A DNA stretch of 56,533 nt. Source: Candidatus Aminicenantota bacterium. Lineage in GTDB: Bacteria > Acidobacteriota > Aminicenantia > Aminicenantales > UBA8522. Location: NCBI GenBank assembly GCA_017886205.1, contig JAFNEO010000038.1, positions 46,210-102,742 on the forward strand. The letters are read 5' to 3'. The notes under the pieces are model-generated. The model was not told the origin of the DNA. It did not search any database and saw only the letters and a program-made list of their open reading frames with translations. Position numbers and translations under genes: made by a program. Below, in pieces: positions 7,483-14,536 of this stretch (position 1 is its first letter; each line of letters opens with the position of its first letter).

Positions 7483-9215
7483 AGACGATCAGCATCGACC
7501 ACCTCCCCCGCGTCGAAGGAAACGGCGGTGTCTTCGCGACCATCGACGGCCATGTCATCACCGAGGTGAAGCTCGTTATCAACGAAGGGCCCCGGCTCAT
7601 CGAGCGGCTCACTGTAGGCAAAACCCCGGAAGAAGATGTCAGCATCGCACCCCGGATCTGCGCCATCTGCAGCGTGTCTCACAAGAACGCAGCCCTGCGG
7701 GCCATGGAGAACGCCCTGGGGGTCAAGGTCCAGCCCAAGATCACCCTCCTCCGGGAGCTGGCGCATATGGGGGAGTTTATCGAGAGCCATTCCCTCCACG
7801 TCTATTACCTGGCGCTTCCGGACTATGTCGGCTTCCCCAACGCCATCGCCATGGCCTCGAAATTCCCCTTCGAGGTCAAGATTGCACTAGAGATGAAGCA
7901 ATTCGGGAACGCCATTATGAAGAACCTCAACGGCCGCATGATCCACGGCGAGAACATGGTGATCGGCGGGTTCGGCTCGTTTCCGACCAGGGAGGATCTC
8001 GTCTGGATCAAGAACCGGGCCATCCAGTTCATGCCGTTCGTTTTCCGGACGGTTGAGCTCTTCTGCGGCCTGGACTATCCGACCGTCCCCGAATCAGATA
8101 CCCTCTACGCCTGCTGTGAGCCCGGCAACGGCCAGTACGGATTCTGGGGTGAAGAAATCATCCTGTCCACGGGAGAGAAGGTCGCCCGCGACGACTACAA
8201 GAGCCTAACCAACGAGTTCCTGGTGTCCCATTCCTACTGCAAGCGGAGCCACTACAAAGGGAATCCATATTCCGTGGGGGCACTGGCCCGGGTGAACGTC
8301 CTCGGCGAGCGACTCCAGGGCGAATCGGCCAAGATGTACAAGAAGTACTTCAGCCCTCGCTGGAAGAAAAACCCGCTCTTCCACAATGCCGCCCAAGCTC
8401 TGGAGATCCTGTACTGCTTCGAGAAGGTCCCCGAGCTGGTCGACGAGATCCTGGCCATCCCCGAAAACCCACCGGTCGTTCCCTACACGACCAAGACCGG
8501 CAAGGGTACGGGGCTGGTCGAGGCGCCGCGCGGACTGCTGATCCATCATTACGAAGTCAAGGACGGCTTGGTCTCCGACGTCGATATCATCACCCCCACC
8601 GCCCAGAACGCCGAGGACATCGAGCGCTACTGCTATCTCGCCGCCCAGAAACTGCTCGACGAGGGGAAGGAGGACGCGATCCGGGATCGGATGGACCTGG
8701 TTGTCCGGGCGTTCGACCCCTGCATCAGCTGCTCCGTCCACATGGCCGAGGTCAAGCGCGCGCCGAGCGATGATTGGAAGAAAAAGCTGGCCGAACTTCA
8801 GCCGGCGGGCCCCGCATTCATCGGAATCGGCAAGGAAGGCCGATCGGACGACCGGGCCGGCCTGGACCTGGCCGCAGGAATGAAAGAGGCCGGAATGGAG
8901 AATGTCTATCTCGAAACGGAGATCGAGGAGGACCATAGCCTCGAAGGCTTGGCAGGACGCCCCCTTATTTTCCTCGATATCGTCAACATGGGAGAGCCCG
9001 CGGGCAAGATCGCCATGCTTCCGCTCCAGCACGTTTTCTGGAATGCCGTCCTCAGCCACCGGCTGTTGCCTGCGGTCTCCAACCGCCTGACCTATGACCA
9101 GATCAAGAATGCCTACATCCTTGGTATCCAGCCTGAATCCATCGAAGAAGGAGGTCGCCTGTCGAACTCTGTCCGGGCGGCCGTTGAAAAGATACTGGAG
9201 GAAATCACGAACTAG
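7479..9215 (+). CDS. hydA: Group 3b hydrogenase alpha (catalytic) subunit fused to a C-terminal hydrogenase maturation protease domain
   Basis: Protein of 578 residues. Residues 1-421 are a standard large subunit: RVEGNGG near the N-terminus, RICAICSVSH for the first cysteine pair, EAPRGLLIHHY, and DPCISCSVH at 413-421 for the second pair. Instead of a tail of 15-30 residues, a further 157 residues follow. From about residue 446 they read as a HycI/HybD-type endopeptidase: GIGKEGRSDDRAGL (449-462), a LIFLDIVNMGEPAGKI strand, LSHRLLP and a final LGIQPESIEEGG. By alignment from memory with E. coli HycI, the nickel-sensing ligands would be D458, D500 and H527. The cleavage that matures the enzyme, after H421, would release the protease itself. 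ATG 7479 overlaps the delta stop; the longer frame upstream only reads across hydD. The family standard is about 425-430 residues, so the fusion is unusual. Confidence 0.93.
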   Translation: MKTISIDHLPRVEGNGGVFATIDGHVITEVKLVINEGPRLIERLTVGKTPEEDVSIAPRICAICSVSHKNAALRAMENALGVKVQPKITLLRELAHMGEFIESHSLHVYYLALPDYVGFPNAIAMASKFPFEVKIALEMKQFGNAIMKNLNGRMIHGENMVIGGFGSFPTREDLVWIKNRAIQFMPFVFRTVELFCGLDYPTVPESDTLYACCEPGNGQYGFWGEEIILSTGEKVARDDYKSLTNEFLVSHSYCKRSHYKGNPYSVGALARVNVLGERLQGESAKMYKKYFSPRWKKNPLFHNAAQALEILYCFEKVPELVDEILAIPENPPVVPYTTKTGKGTGLVEAPRGLLIHHYEVKDGLVSDVDIITPTAQNAEDIERYCYLAAQKLLDEGKEDAIRDRMDLVVRAFDPCISCSVHMAEVKRAPSDDWKKKLAELQPAGPAFIGIGKEGRSDDRAGLDLAAGMKEAGMENVYLETEIEEDHSLEGLAGRPLIFLDIVNMGEPAGKIAMLPLQHVFWNAVLSHRLLPAVSNRLTYDQIKNAYILGIQPESIEEGGRLSNSVRAAVEKILEEITN

Positions 9216-9312
9216 AACGTCCAGCGGGATTATGACGGACTGATTCCTAAGTGAATTCAGAAACCCGCCTGATTAATCCTGCATCAATCAAGTTCCCGCT
9301 GGACGATCTCGT

Positions 9313-9349
9313 GGGGACGGTCCTCGAGGGTGACCGTCCCCGTTTTTTT
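9313..9349 (+). terminator. Intrinsic terminator of the hydrogenase operon
   Basis: A perfect 10-bp stem (GGGGACGGTC 9313-9322, GACCGTCCCC 9332-9341) with a 9-base loop starting CTCGA is followed by G and seven T residues. It lies about 100 bases after the alpha-subunit stop and before the next sigma-54 promoter. Of 29 positions, 22 match the hairpin at 1104-1132, and the stem differences are compensated. Confidence 0.88.
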
Positions 9350-9484
9350 AGACGTGCACCCCTTGATCCAGATTCTCCCCCGGGCAGCACCTCTTCTCTT
9401 CCCTTTTATCTGCTTGTTGTCCTGACGATAGAGTGTTAGAATCAACACGCCCCAGGACAGCGCGAGGAAATTATGGAACAGAGT

Positions 9485-9535
9485 TGGGGAAAAATGCCCC
9501 AAACCGCGCCGGCCTTCCCCGAGGGAACGGGGCAA
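9485..9535 (+). promoter_or_regulatory. Putative enhancer (upstream activating sequence) for the receiver/maturation operon
   Basis: TGGGGAAAAATGCCCC (9485-9500) is identical to 4501-4516, and CGGGGCAA (9528-9535) repeats 4536-4543. The core begins 126 bp upstream of the -24 box at 9611, compared with 130 bp at the first promoter. A matched element at matched distance from two sigma-54 promoters indicates a shared activator site. The rest of the 9216-9652 gap holds the terminator and the promoter; no gene is seen there. Confidence 0.6.
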
Positions 9536-9610
9536 CCGCTGAATCCTATTCTTAATATGTTAGAAATCAATAGCTTAGATAAAAGCCTTCTTCCGCTTGG
9601 CTGGCCCGGT

Positions 9611-9626
9611 TGGCACACAAATTGCT
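9611..9626 (+). promoter_or_regulatory. Sigma-54 (-24/-12) promoter of the receiver/maturation operon
   Basis: TGGCACACAAATTGCT fits the sigma-54 consensus in full (TGGCAC-N5-TTGCT), with GG at 9612-9613 and GC at 9624-9625. The predicted transcript start, near 9637, is only about 16 bases before the ATG at 9653. That rules out the longer reading frame starting at 9473. Confidence 0.85.
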
Positions 9627-9652
9627 CTATCTGGCCCCAGAGGGAAAACCTG

Positions 9653-10021
9653 ATGGCCGCGGAAAAAAGGGTCCTGATCATCGATCCCGACCACAGGGCG
9701 AGACGAGACCTGATTCATTCCCTCAAGGAAGAGCAGTACTTCATAGACACAGGAAAAAGCCTTTCTGAAGCCATCAGGAAGGTATCCGAGGGAGACTTCG
9801 ACTGTCTGGTCATGGACATCAACTTACCCGAAATGAAAGGCTACGAGGCCGTTCCCATACTTAAGAACCTCGACCCCAAGCTCAGAATCATCATGACGAC
9901 CAGAAAAAACACCAAACATCTGGAGGCCAAAGCCCGGGAACAGGATATCTTTTATTACTTCATCAAATCGTTCGGCAAGGACGAGCTCAGATTGGCTATA
10001 AAAAGCGCCTTCGACCCTTGA
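9653..10021 (+). CDS. Single-domain response regulator (receiver only)
   Basis: Stand-alone receiver of 122 residues. The acidic pocket is D11 and D13 (LIIDPDH), the phospho-acceptor D55 (VMDINLPEM) and the conserved lysine K105 (FIKSFG). There is no output domain, so it should act by protein contact or phosphotransfer. ATG 9653 follows GAGGGAAAACC and sits just downstream of the sigma-54 promoter. It opens an operon with a second receiver, a receiver-kinase hybrid and hydrogenase maturation genes, so a role in hydrogenase regulation is inferred. Its partner kinase is not identified; the hybrid at 10563 or the kinase at 1143 are candidates. Confidence 0.85.
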   Translation: MAAEKRVLIIDPDHRARRDLIHSLKEEQYFIDTGKSLSEAIRKVSEGDFDCLVMDINLPEMKGYEAVPILKNLDPKLRIIMTTRKNTKHLEAKAREQDIFYYFIKSFGKDELRLAIKSAFDP

Positions 10022-10036
10022 AAGGAGGGACAGAAT

Positions 10037-10441
10037 ATGAATAAGAGCCCGAAAATCCTGGTCATCGACGACGACCCCGATTTCCGCGCCGCGGTAACCC
10101 CCATCCTCAAGTCCGCCCTTTATGACGTGGTCATGGCCTCCAATCCCCAGGAAGCTAAGGAAAAAATCTTCGCGGAAAGGCCCGACCTGATCCTGCTCGA
10201 CATCATGATGGACAGCCTCTTCGACGGCTTTTCACTCTGCCATGCCATTAAAACGTCCGCCGAATTTGCAGACTACAAGGATACACCTATCATCTTCGTG
10301 TCCGCCGTGAAAGAGATCGCCGGCTCGAGGTTTCAGTTCAAGGGGGATGAAGAGGGCATGGTCGGTCCCGACGACTACATCGACAAGCCGGTTAAGCCGG
10401 ACGACCTCCTGGCCCGCATCGCCAAATTCCTCAAGAAATAG
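10037..10441 (+). CDS. Single-domain response regulator (receiver only)
   Basis: Receiver of 134 residues with the acidic triad D11-D13 (VIDDDPD), phospho-acceptor D55 (LLDIMMD) and a conserved lysine near the end (YIDKPVKPDD). The alpha4-beta5 region is longer than usual (residues about 85-110, EIAGSRFQFKGDEEG), a variant seen in some receiver proteins paired with hybrid kinases. It starts 15 bases after the previous receiver, behind AAAGGAGGGA, and lies in the same sigma-54 operon. No output domain is present. Function beyond signal relay cannot be assigned. Confidence 0.85.
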   Translation: MNKSPKILVIDDDPDFRAAVTPILKSALYDVVMASNPQEAKEKIFAERPDLILLDIMMDSLFDGFSLCHAIKTSAEFADYKDTPIIFVSAVKEIAGSRFQFKGDEEGMVGPDDYIDKPVKPDDLLARIAKFLKK

Positions 10442-10562
10442 GCCCGGTTTTCGACAAGGGCCTTTCCGCCCGAAGCCTCGCCTCGGGCTGCTTCTCGAAC
10501 AACGCTCCCTGTTGCTGAAATAGTGAGAGTTTTCGTGTAAAATACGAGGCGGAGAAGATACC

Positions 10563-11672
10563 ATGGCCGAAACACCGATCATCCTAGTTATCGACGACGA
10601 AGAAGCCATGCGCGATGCCTGCTCCCTGATCCTGGCCAAGGACGGGTTCAGGGCGGAGACCGCTGAGAATGGCCAGATCGGCCTGGAGAAAGCCAGGGAG
10701 CTGAAGCCGGCCCTGGCCCTCATCGACCTCAAGATGCCCGGGCTCAGCGGGTTTGAGGTCTTGGAAAGGATTAAAGACATCGACCCCGGGATCATCCCGA
10801 TCGTCATCACCGGCTATGCCACCGTGGAATCGGCCGTCGAAGCCATGAAGAAAGGCGCCTACGATTTCCTGCCCAAGCCCTTCACGCCGGACGAACTCCG
10901 CATTATCGTCCGGAGGGCGCTGGAGAGACGCAAGCTGGCGATGGAGGCCGAGACCCTGCGGCGCGAAAAAAAGCTCATGGAGGAGAACTTCATCACCATG
11001 GTGTCCCACCAGCTGCGGAGCCCGCTGGTGGCCATCCAGCAGTACTTTGAGGTGATCCTCGCTGGGATGGTGGGCCGGGTCGAAGACGCCCAAAAGGGCA
11101 TGATCCTACGGGCCAGGGAGAGATTGGAGAGCCTCCTCCATCTGATCAACGATTGGCTGGACATGGCCAGGATCAGCCGGGGGCAGATCGTCGATAAGCT
11201 CAAACCTCTCGCCCTGGAGAGGCTCCTGGACAAGCAGGTCGAATTCATGAAGCCGCTGGCCCAGGAGTTTAAGGTTAAACTCGAACTCCGGCCCATGGAA
11301 AAAACGGCCGTTGTCCTGGGCGACGAGCAGTCCCTGGAGCAGGTGTTCTCGAACCTCATCAGCAACGCCATCAAGTATAACAAGCCCGAGGGCTCGGTGA
11401 TCATCACCCTGCGAGAAGAGGACGGCATCCTCGTCGCCGATGTGGCCGACACCGGAATCGGCATCTCCCGGGAACATCTGCCGCTCGTCTTCGATCAGTT
11501 CTACCGCGTCAGCCGGAGCGAGGACCAGAAGATCAAGGGGACCGGGCTGGGGCTGGCCATCGCCAAGAAGATTGTGGAAGCCCATAACGGTTCCATCCAG
11601 GTGGCGAGCGAGCCGGGACGAGGCTCAACCTTTTCGGTCCGGCTGCCGAAGGCAGAGCCGGAAGACAAGTGA
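10563..11672 (+). CDS. Soluble hybrid: N-terminal receiver fused to histidine kinase
   Basis: Protein of 369 residues with no membrane segment. Receiver 1-120 with phospho-acceptor D55 (LIDLKMPGLSG), a short linker, HisKA with H149 in MVSHQLRSPL, and HATPase with DTGIGISREHLP and KGTGLGLAIAKK boxes. Receiver-first kinases usually take phosphate or a signal from another protein and then set their own kinase activity, so with the two upstream receivers this looks like a relay module. The last codon overlaps the protease gene (GTGA), tying it to hydrogenase maturation. The 121-base gap before it has a weak TAAAAT box (10538-10543) but no well-spaced -35. Confidence 0.9.
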   Translation: MAETPIILVIDDEEAMRDACSLILAKDGFRAETAENGQIGLEKARELKPALALIDLKMPGLSGFEVLERIKDIDPGIIPIVITGYATVESAVEAMKKGAYDFLPKPFTPDELRIIVRRALERRKLAMEAETLRREKKLMEENFITMVSHQLRSPLVAIQQYFEVILAGMVGRVEDAQKGMILRARERLESLLHLINDWLDMARISRGQIVDKLKPLALERLLDKQVEFMKPLAQEFKVKLELRPMEKTAVVLGDEQSLEQVFSNLISNAIKYNKPEGSVIITLREEDGILVADVADTGIGISREHLPLVFDQFYRVSRSEDQKIKGTGLGLAIAKKIVEAHNGSIQVASEPGRGSTFSVRLPKAEPEDK

Positions 11673-12148
11673 AGACCCTCCTCCTCGGCCTGGGAAACGA
11701 GCTCTACGGCGATGACGGCATCGGCATCCAAGTCGTTCGCCGTCTCAAAGAAGAAGCCGCCCAGAAAACCCGGACGGCCGCCGCGCTCCGGGATACCGAC
11801 TTGGAGGAATGTTGCCTATCGGGCCTTGCGCTGCTCGACGTCATCGTCGGCTATGACCGGCTGGTCATCGTGGACACGATCAAGCGTCTTTCCCCTGTTC
11901 CGGGAAGAATTCATCTTCTGGGTGAGAAAGACGTCCGCTCCCTCCCCGGGCCGTCTCCCCACTACGTCTCCATCCCCCAGGCGATCGAGATCGGCCGGAG
12001 GCTGGGGCTCCACGTGCCGTCGGAGATCCGGATCGTGGCGGTCGAGGCCAAGAACATATACTCCTTGGGAGAAAGCCTCTCTCGGGAAATGAGAGAGAGA
12101 CTTCCGGCCATCGTCCGCAGAGTGAAGAGCGTCCTTAGAGAAAGCTGA
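11669..12148 (+). CDS. Hydrogenase maturation protease (HycI/HyaD/HoxW family)
   Basis: Nickel-checking endopeptidase that trims the C-terminus of a hydrogenase large subunit, 159 residues, near the family norm. It opens with LLLGLGNELYGDDGIGIQ; probable metal ligands are D16, D69 (LVIVDT) and H98 (PSPHYVS). Start is GTG 11669, overlapping the upstream stop; the family motif begins four residues later. The group 3b alpha subunit has its own fused protease, so this stand-alone enzyme may serve the other hydrogenase, whose large subunit (3-1067) has an ordinary cleavable tail. That division is inference. It is followed by hypB and hypA. Confidence 0.92.
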   Translation: MKTLLLGLGNELYGDDGIGIQVVRRLKEEAAQKTRTAAALRDTDLEECCLSGLALLDVIVGYDRLVIVDTIKRLSPVPGRIHLLGEKDVRSLPGPSPHYVSIPQAIEIGRRLGLHVPSEIRIVAVEAKNIYSLGESLSREMRERLPAIVRRVKSVLRES

Positions 12149-12151
12149 GGG

Positions 12152-12829
12152 ATGAGCAAGAAGGAACTGATCGTTCGGGAAGAGATCCTCGGTTCGAACA
12201 AGAAGGTCGCCGCCGAGATCCGGGGGAAGATGGAGGCGGCGGGCGTCCTGGTGGTGAATCTTCTCAGCTCGCCGGGGTCGGGGAAAACGACGCTGCTGGA
12301 AAGGATCGTCGAGACGCTCAAGCCCACCCATCCGCTGGCCGTGATCGAGGGCGACATTGAGACCGAGAGGGACGCCGACAGGATCCGCCGGAAGGGCGTT
12401 CCCGCCTGGCAGATCACGACGGGAGGAGCTTGTCATCTCGAAGCTAAGATGGTCGGCAAGCTACTTCCCGAAATCCCCGCCGAGACCAAGTTCTTGTTCA
12501 TCGAGAACGTCGGAAACCTCGTCTGCCCGGCCGGCTACGACCTTGGAGAAAACCTCCGCTGCGTGCTCCTTTCCGCGCCGGAAGGAGACGACAAGCCCAA
12601 GAAATACCCCAAGGCCTTCGCCACCGCCGACTGCCTGATCATCACCAAGTCGGACCTGATCCCCTATCTGCCTTTTGACTTGGAAAAGGCCGGGAACGAA
12701 GCCCTAGACCTCAATCCCCGCCTCCGTATCTTCGTCACCTCCGCCCTCAAGGGAAGAGGGATCGCCGAGCTCGCCCGCTATTTCATCGAGAGCCGCGTCA
12801 ACATGATCCAGCACCAGCGCCATGCATGA
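12152..12829 (+). CDS. hypB: Hydrogenase nickel incorporation GTPase HypB
   Basis: GTPase that works with HypA to insert nickel into the large subunit, 225 residues. The P-loop is SSPGSGKTTLL at about 39-49. The metal site in the G domain is C94-H95 (GGACHLEAKM), and later motifs include ENVGNLVCP and ITKSDLIPY. The N-terminus is short and lacks both the CxxC(GC) nickel site of E. coli HypB and a histidine-rich stretch, as in many HypB proteins. The start is three bases after the protease stop, and the end overlaps hypA. HypC, HypD, HypE and HypF, needed for the Fe(CN)2CO group, are not in the window. Confidence 0.95.
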   Translation: MSKKELIVREEILGSNKKVAAEIRGKMEAAGVLVVNLLSSPGSGKTTLLERIVETLKPTHPLAVIEGDIETERDADRIRRKGVPAWQITTGGACHLEAKMVGKLLPEIPAETKFLFIENVGNLVCPAGYDLGENLRCVLLSAPEGDDKPKKYPKAFATADCLIITKSDLIPYLPFDLEKAGNEALDLNPRLRIFVTSALKGRGIAELARYFIESRVNMIQHQRHA

Positions 12830-13166
12830 GCTGTCCATCGTCGCCAGCCTGTTCGAGATCCTGGAAGCAAAGGCCCGGGAAAACCAGGCGACCAAGATCG
12901 TCCGGGTGAGGCTGAAGGTGGGAAAGCTGGCCGGTGTCGTTCCCGAGTTCCTGCAGACCGCCTTTGACAGCTACAAGCAGGACACGATCGCGGCCGCATC
13001 GCACTTGGAGATCGAAGAAGTCCCGCTCAAGGTGCGCTGCCGGAAATGCACTGCGGAGATCGAGAAAGAAGACTTCGTCCTGGTCTGCCCCTCCTGCGGT
13101 TCGACCGACCTCGAGATCCTGGAAGGCATGGAGCTTTTGCTCGACAAGATCGACCTAGAAATCTAG
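12822..13166 (+). CDS. hypA: Hydrogenase nickel metallochaperone HypA
   Basis: Nickel chaperone, 114 residues, the normal length. The N-terminal MHELSI carries the nickel ligand H2. The zinc site is two CxxC pairs, C73/C76 and C89/C92. It overlaps the end of hypB by 8 bases and closes the operon that began at 9653. The next gene, at 13179-14360, is convergent and only 12 bases away; no terminator hairpin is visible between them. Confidence 0.95.
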   Translation: MHELSIVASLFEILEAKARENQATKIVRVRLKVGKLAGVVPEFLQTAFDSYKQDTIAAASHLEIEEVPLKVRCRKCTAEIEKEDFVLVCPSCGSTDLEILEGMELLLDKIDLEI

Positions 13167-13178
13167 GATTGCCGGCTC

Positions 13179-14360
13179 TTAGTACGCCGCCAGAGCTTGG
13201 TTTAGATCAGCGATCAAATCTTCGGTATCTTCGATGCCGGCTGAATACCGGATCAACCCTTCCGGGATTCCGGCGGCTCTGCGTTCCTCCTCTGTGCACT
13301 CCACGTGGCTGGTCGTCGAGGGCGGACCGACCACGGTATCGACTTGACCGAGGTTTGCAGCCAGGTAGGCGTACCTCAGGCGCGGCAGGATATCGGCCAC
13401 GGCTTCGAGCCCGCCTTCCACCTCAAAACTGAGCACCCCGCCATAGCCCCCGGGCATCTGCTTCCTGGCCACGGCGTGACGGGGATGGGTTCCCAACCCG
13501 GGATAATACACCCTGAGAACCCGCGGGTGGTTCTGCAGGAACCTGGCCACAGCCAGAGCGTTCTTGTTCTGGCGTTCGACGCGGATGGCCAGGGTCTTCA
13601 GGCTGCGTAGCAGCAGGCTGGCCCGATGAGGGTCGAGGGAGGGGCCGGTGAGTTCGCGGTAGCGATAGATTTTTTTCACCAGTTCGGCCCTCCCACAGAC
13701 GACGCCCGCGGTCAGGTCGTTGTGCCCCCCGATGAATTTCGTGGCGCTGTGAACGACCAGGTCCGACCCCAGGGCGAGCGGATGCTGGTTGATCGGAGTG
13801 GCAAAGGTGTTATCGGTGACGGTCACGGCCCCAACCCGGTGGGCTGCCCCGAACAGCTTTTCCAAGTCAACAACCCTGAGTAACGGGTTGGTGGGAGATT
13901 CGAGGTACAGAAGATCGCAGCCTCTCCCTACAGCCGTCAGGATAGCTTCCTCGTCATCTGTCTCACAGATCTCACAGTGGATGCCAAATCGGGGGAGTAT
14001 TTCTTTGAAATGCAGGTAGGTGGCCCCGTAGGCATCTTTTATGGTGACCGCCCGCCGTCCGGGATCGAGGAGGGCGAAGAGGGTCGAGTTGATGGCCGCC
14101 ATCCCGGTGCTGAAATCAGTGGCGGTTTCGGCGCCCTCCAGGGCCGCCATCTTTTCGTTGAAGGCCCGCACCGTGGGATTGGAATTCCGGCTGTAAATAT
14201 CTCCGGGCTTTTTGCCCAGCGCCACTTCCTTCCAAGTCCCGAGTTCTTCATAGGCGAAGGCGGCGTTTTCGTAGATCGGTATGTTCATGGCGTGCGTTTT
14301 CGGGTCGATCGCCCGGCCGAAGTGCACACAGCGAGTCGACGGACCTTCCTTGGGGCTCAT
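13179..14360 (-). CDS. PLP-dependent trans-sulfuration enzyme (cystathionine gamma-synthase/lyase family)
   Basis: Cys/Met-metabolism PLP enzyme, 393 residues, typical length. The PLP lysine is in HSATKFIGGHNDLTAG, preceded by VTDNTFATP; YSRNSNPT and GMAAINSTLFAL are further family blocks. ATG 14360 follows GGAGAAGAC. The family includes cystathionine gamma-synthase, cystathionine gamma-lyase, methionine gamma-lyase and O-acetylhomoserine sulfhydrylase, and inspection does not separate them. It is divergent from the glutamate dehydrogenase gene and has its own strong promoter, so an amino-acid catabolic lyase would fit the setting; this is inference. Confidence 0.88.
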   Translation of the reverse strand: MSPKEGPSTRCVHFGRAIDPKTHAMNIPIYENAAFAYEELGTWKEVALGKKPGDIYSRNSNPTVRAFNEKMAALEGAETATDFSTGMAAINSTLFALLDPGRRAVTIKDAYGATYLHFKEILPRFGIHCEICETDDEEAILTAVGRGCDLLYLESPTNPLLRVVDLEKLFGAAHRVGAVTVTDNTFATPINQHPLALGSDLVVHSATKFIGGHNDLTAGVVCGRAELVKKIYRYRELTGPSLDPHRASLLLRSLKTLAIRVERQNKNALAVARFLQNHPRVLRVYYPGLGTHPRHAVARKQMPGGYGGVLSFEVEGGLEAVADILPRLRYAYLAANLGQVDTVVGPPSTTSHVECTEEERRAAGIPEGLIRYSAGIEDTEDLIADLNQALAAY

Positions 14361-14402
14361 AGTCTTCTCCTTGAGGTTGTCTTATCCGGCGAATCTCCCC
14401 TT

Positions 14403-14431
14403 CTTATAGCATAGGGGAGAGCCTGAATCAA
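14403..14431 (-). promoter_or_regulatory. Sigma-70-type promoter for the trans-sulfuration gene
   Basis: On the minus strand, TTGATT (14431-14426), 17 bases, then TATAAG (14408-14403), preceded by TGC as an extended -10. The transcript would start near 14396, about 36 bases before the ATG. Confidence 0.7.
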
Positions 14432-14461
14432 CGCGCCGCATCGAACAGCGGTTTCCTGACC

Positions 14462-14489
14462 TTGCCAGCCCGTCGCGTCGTGGTATAAT
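14462..14489 (+). promoter_or_regulatory. Sigma-70-type promoter for glutamate dehydrogenase
   Basis: TTGCCA (14462-14467), 16 bases, then a perfect TATAAT (14484-14489) with TGG in front (extended -10). Predicted start is near 14496. It is back to back with the minus-strand promoter at 14403-14431; the two -35 boxes are about 30 bases apart. Confidence 0.8.
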
Positions 14490-14496
14490 ATCTATT

Positions 14497-14515
14497 AATC
14501 GTTTTTTCAACGATT
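14497..14515 (+). other. Small hairpin at the 5' end of the glutamate dehydrogenase transcript
   Basis: AATCGTT (14497-14503), loop TTTTC, AACGATT (14509-14515): a perfect 7-bp stem starting about where transcription should begin. A 5' hairpin can stabilise a message; no regulatory role is shown. Confidence 0.35.
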
Positions 14516-14536
14516 TCGCAGTCCGAGGAGCTATCC

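Noticed and set aside
9473..9652. N-terminal extension of the first receiver gene
   Set aside because: A full sigma-54 promoter lies inside it (9611-9626), and ATG 9653 has a ribosome-binding site; the extension would not be transcribed.
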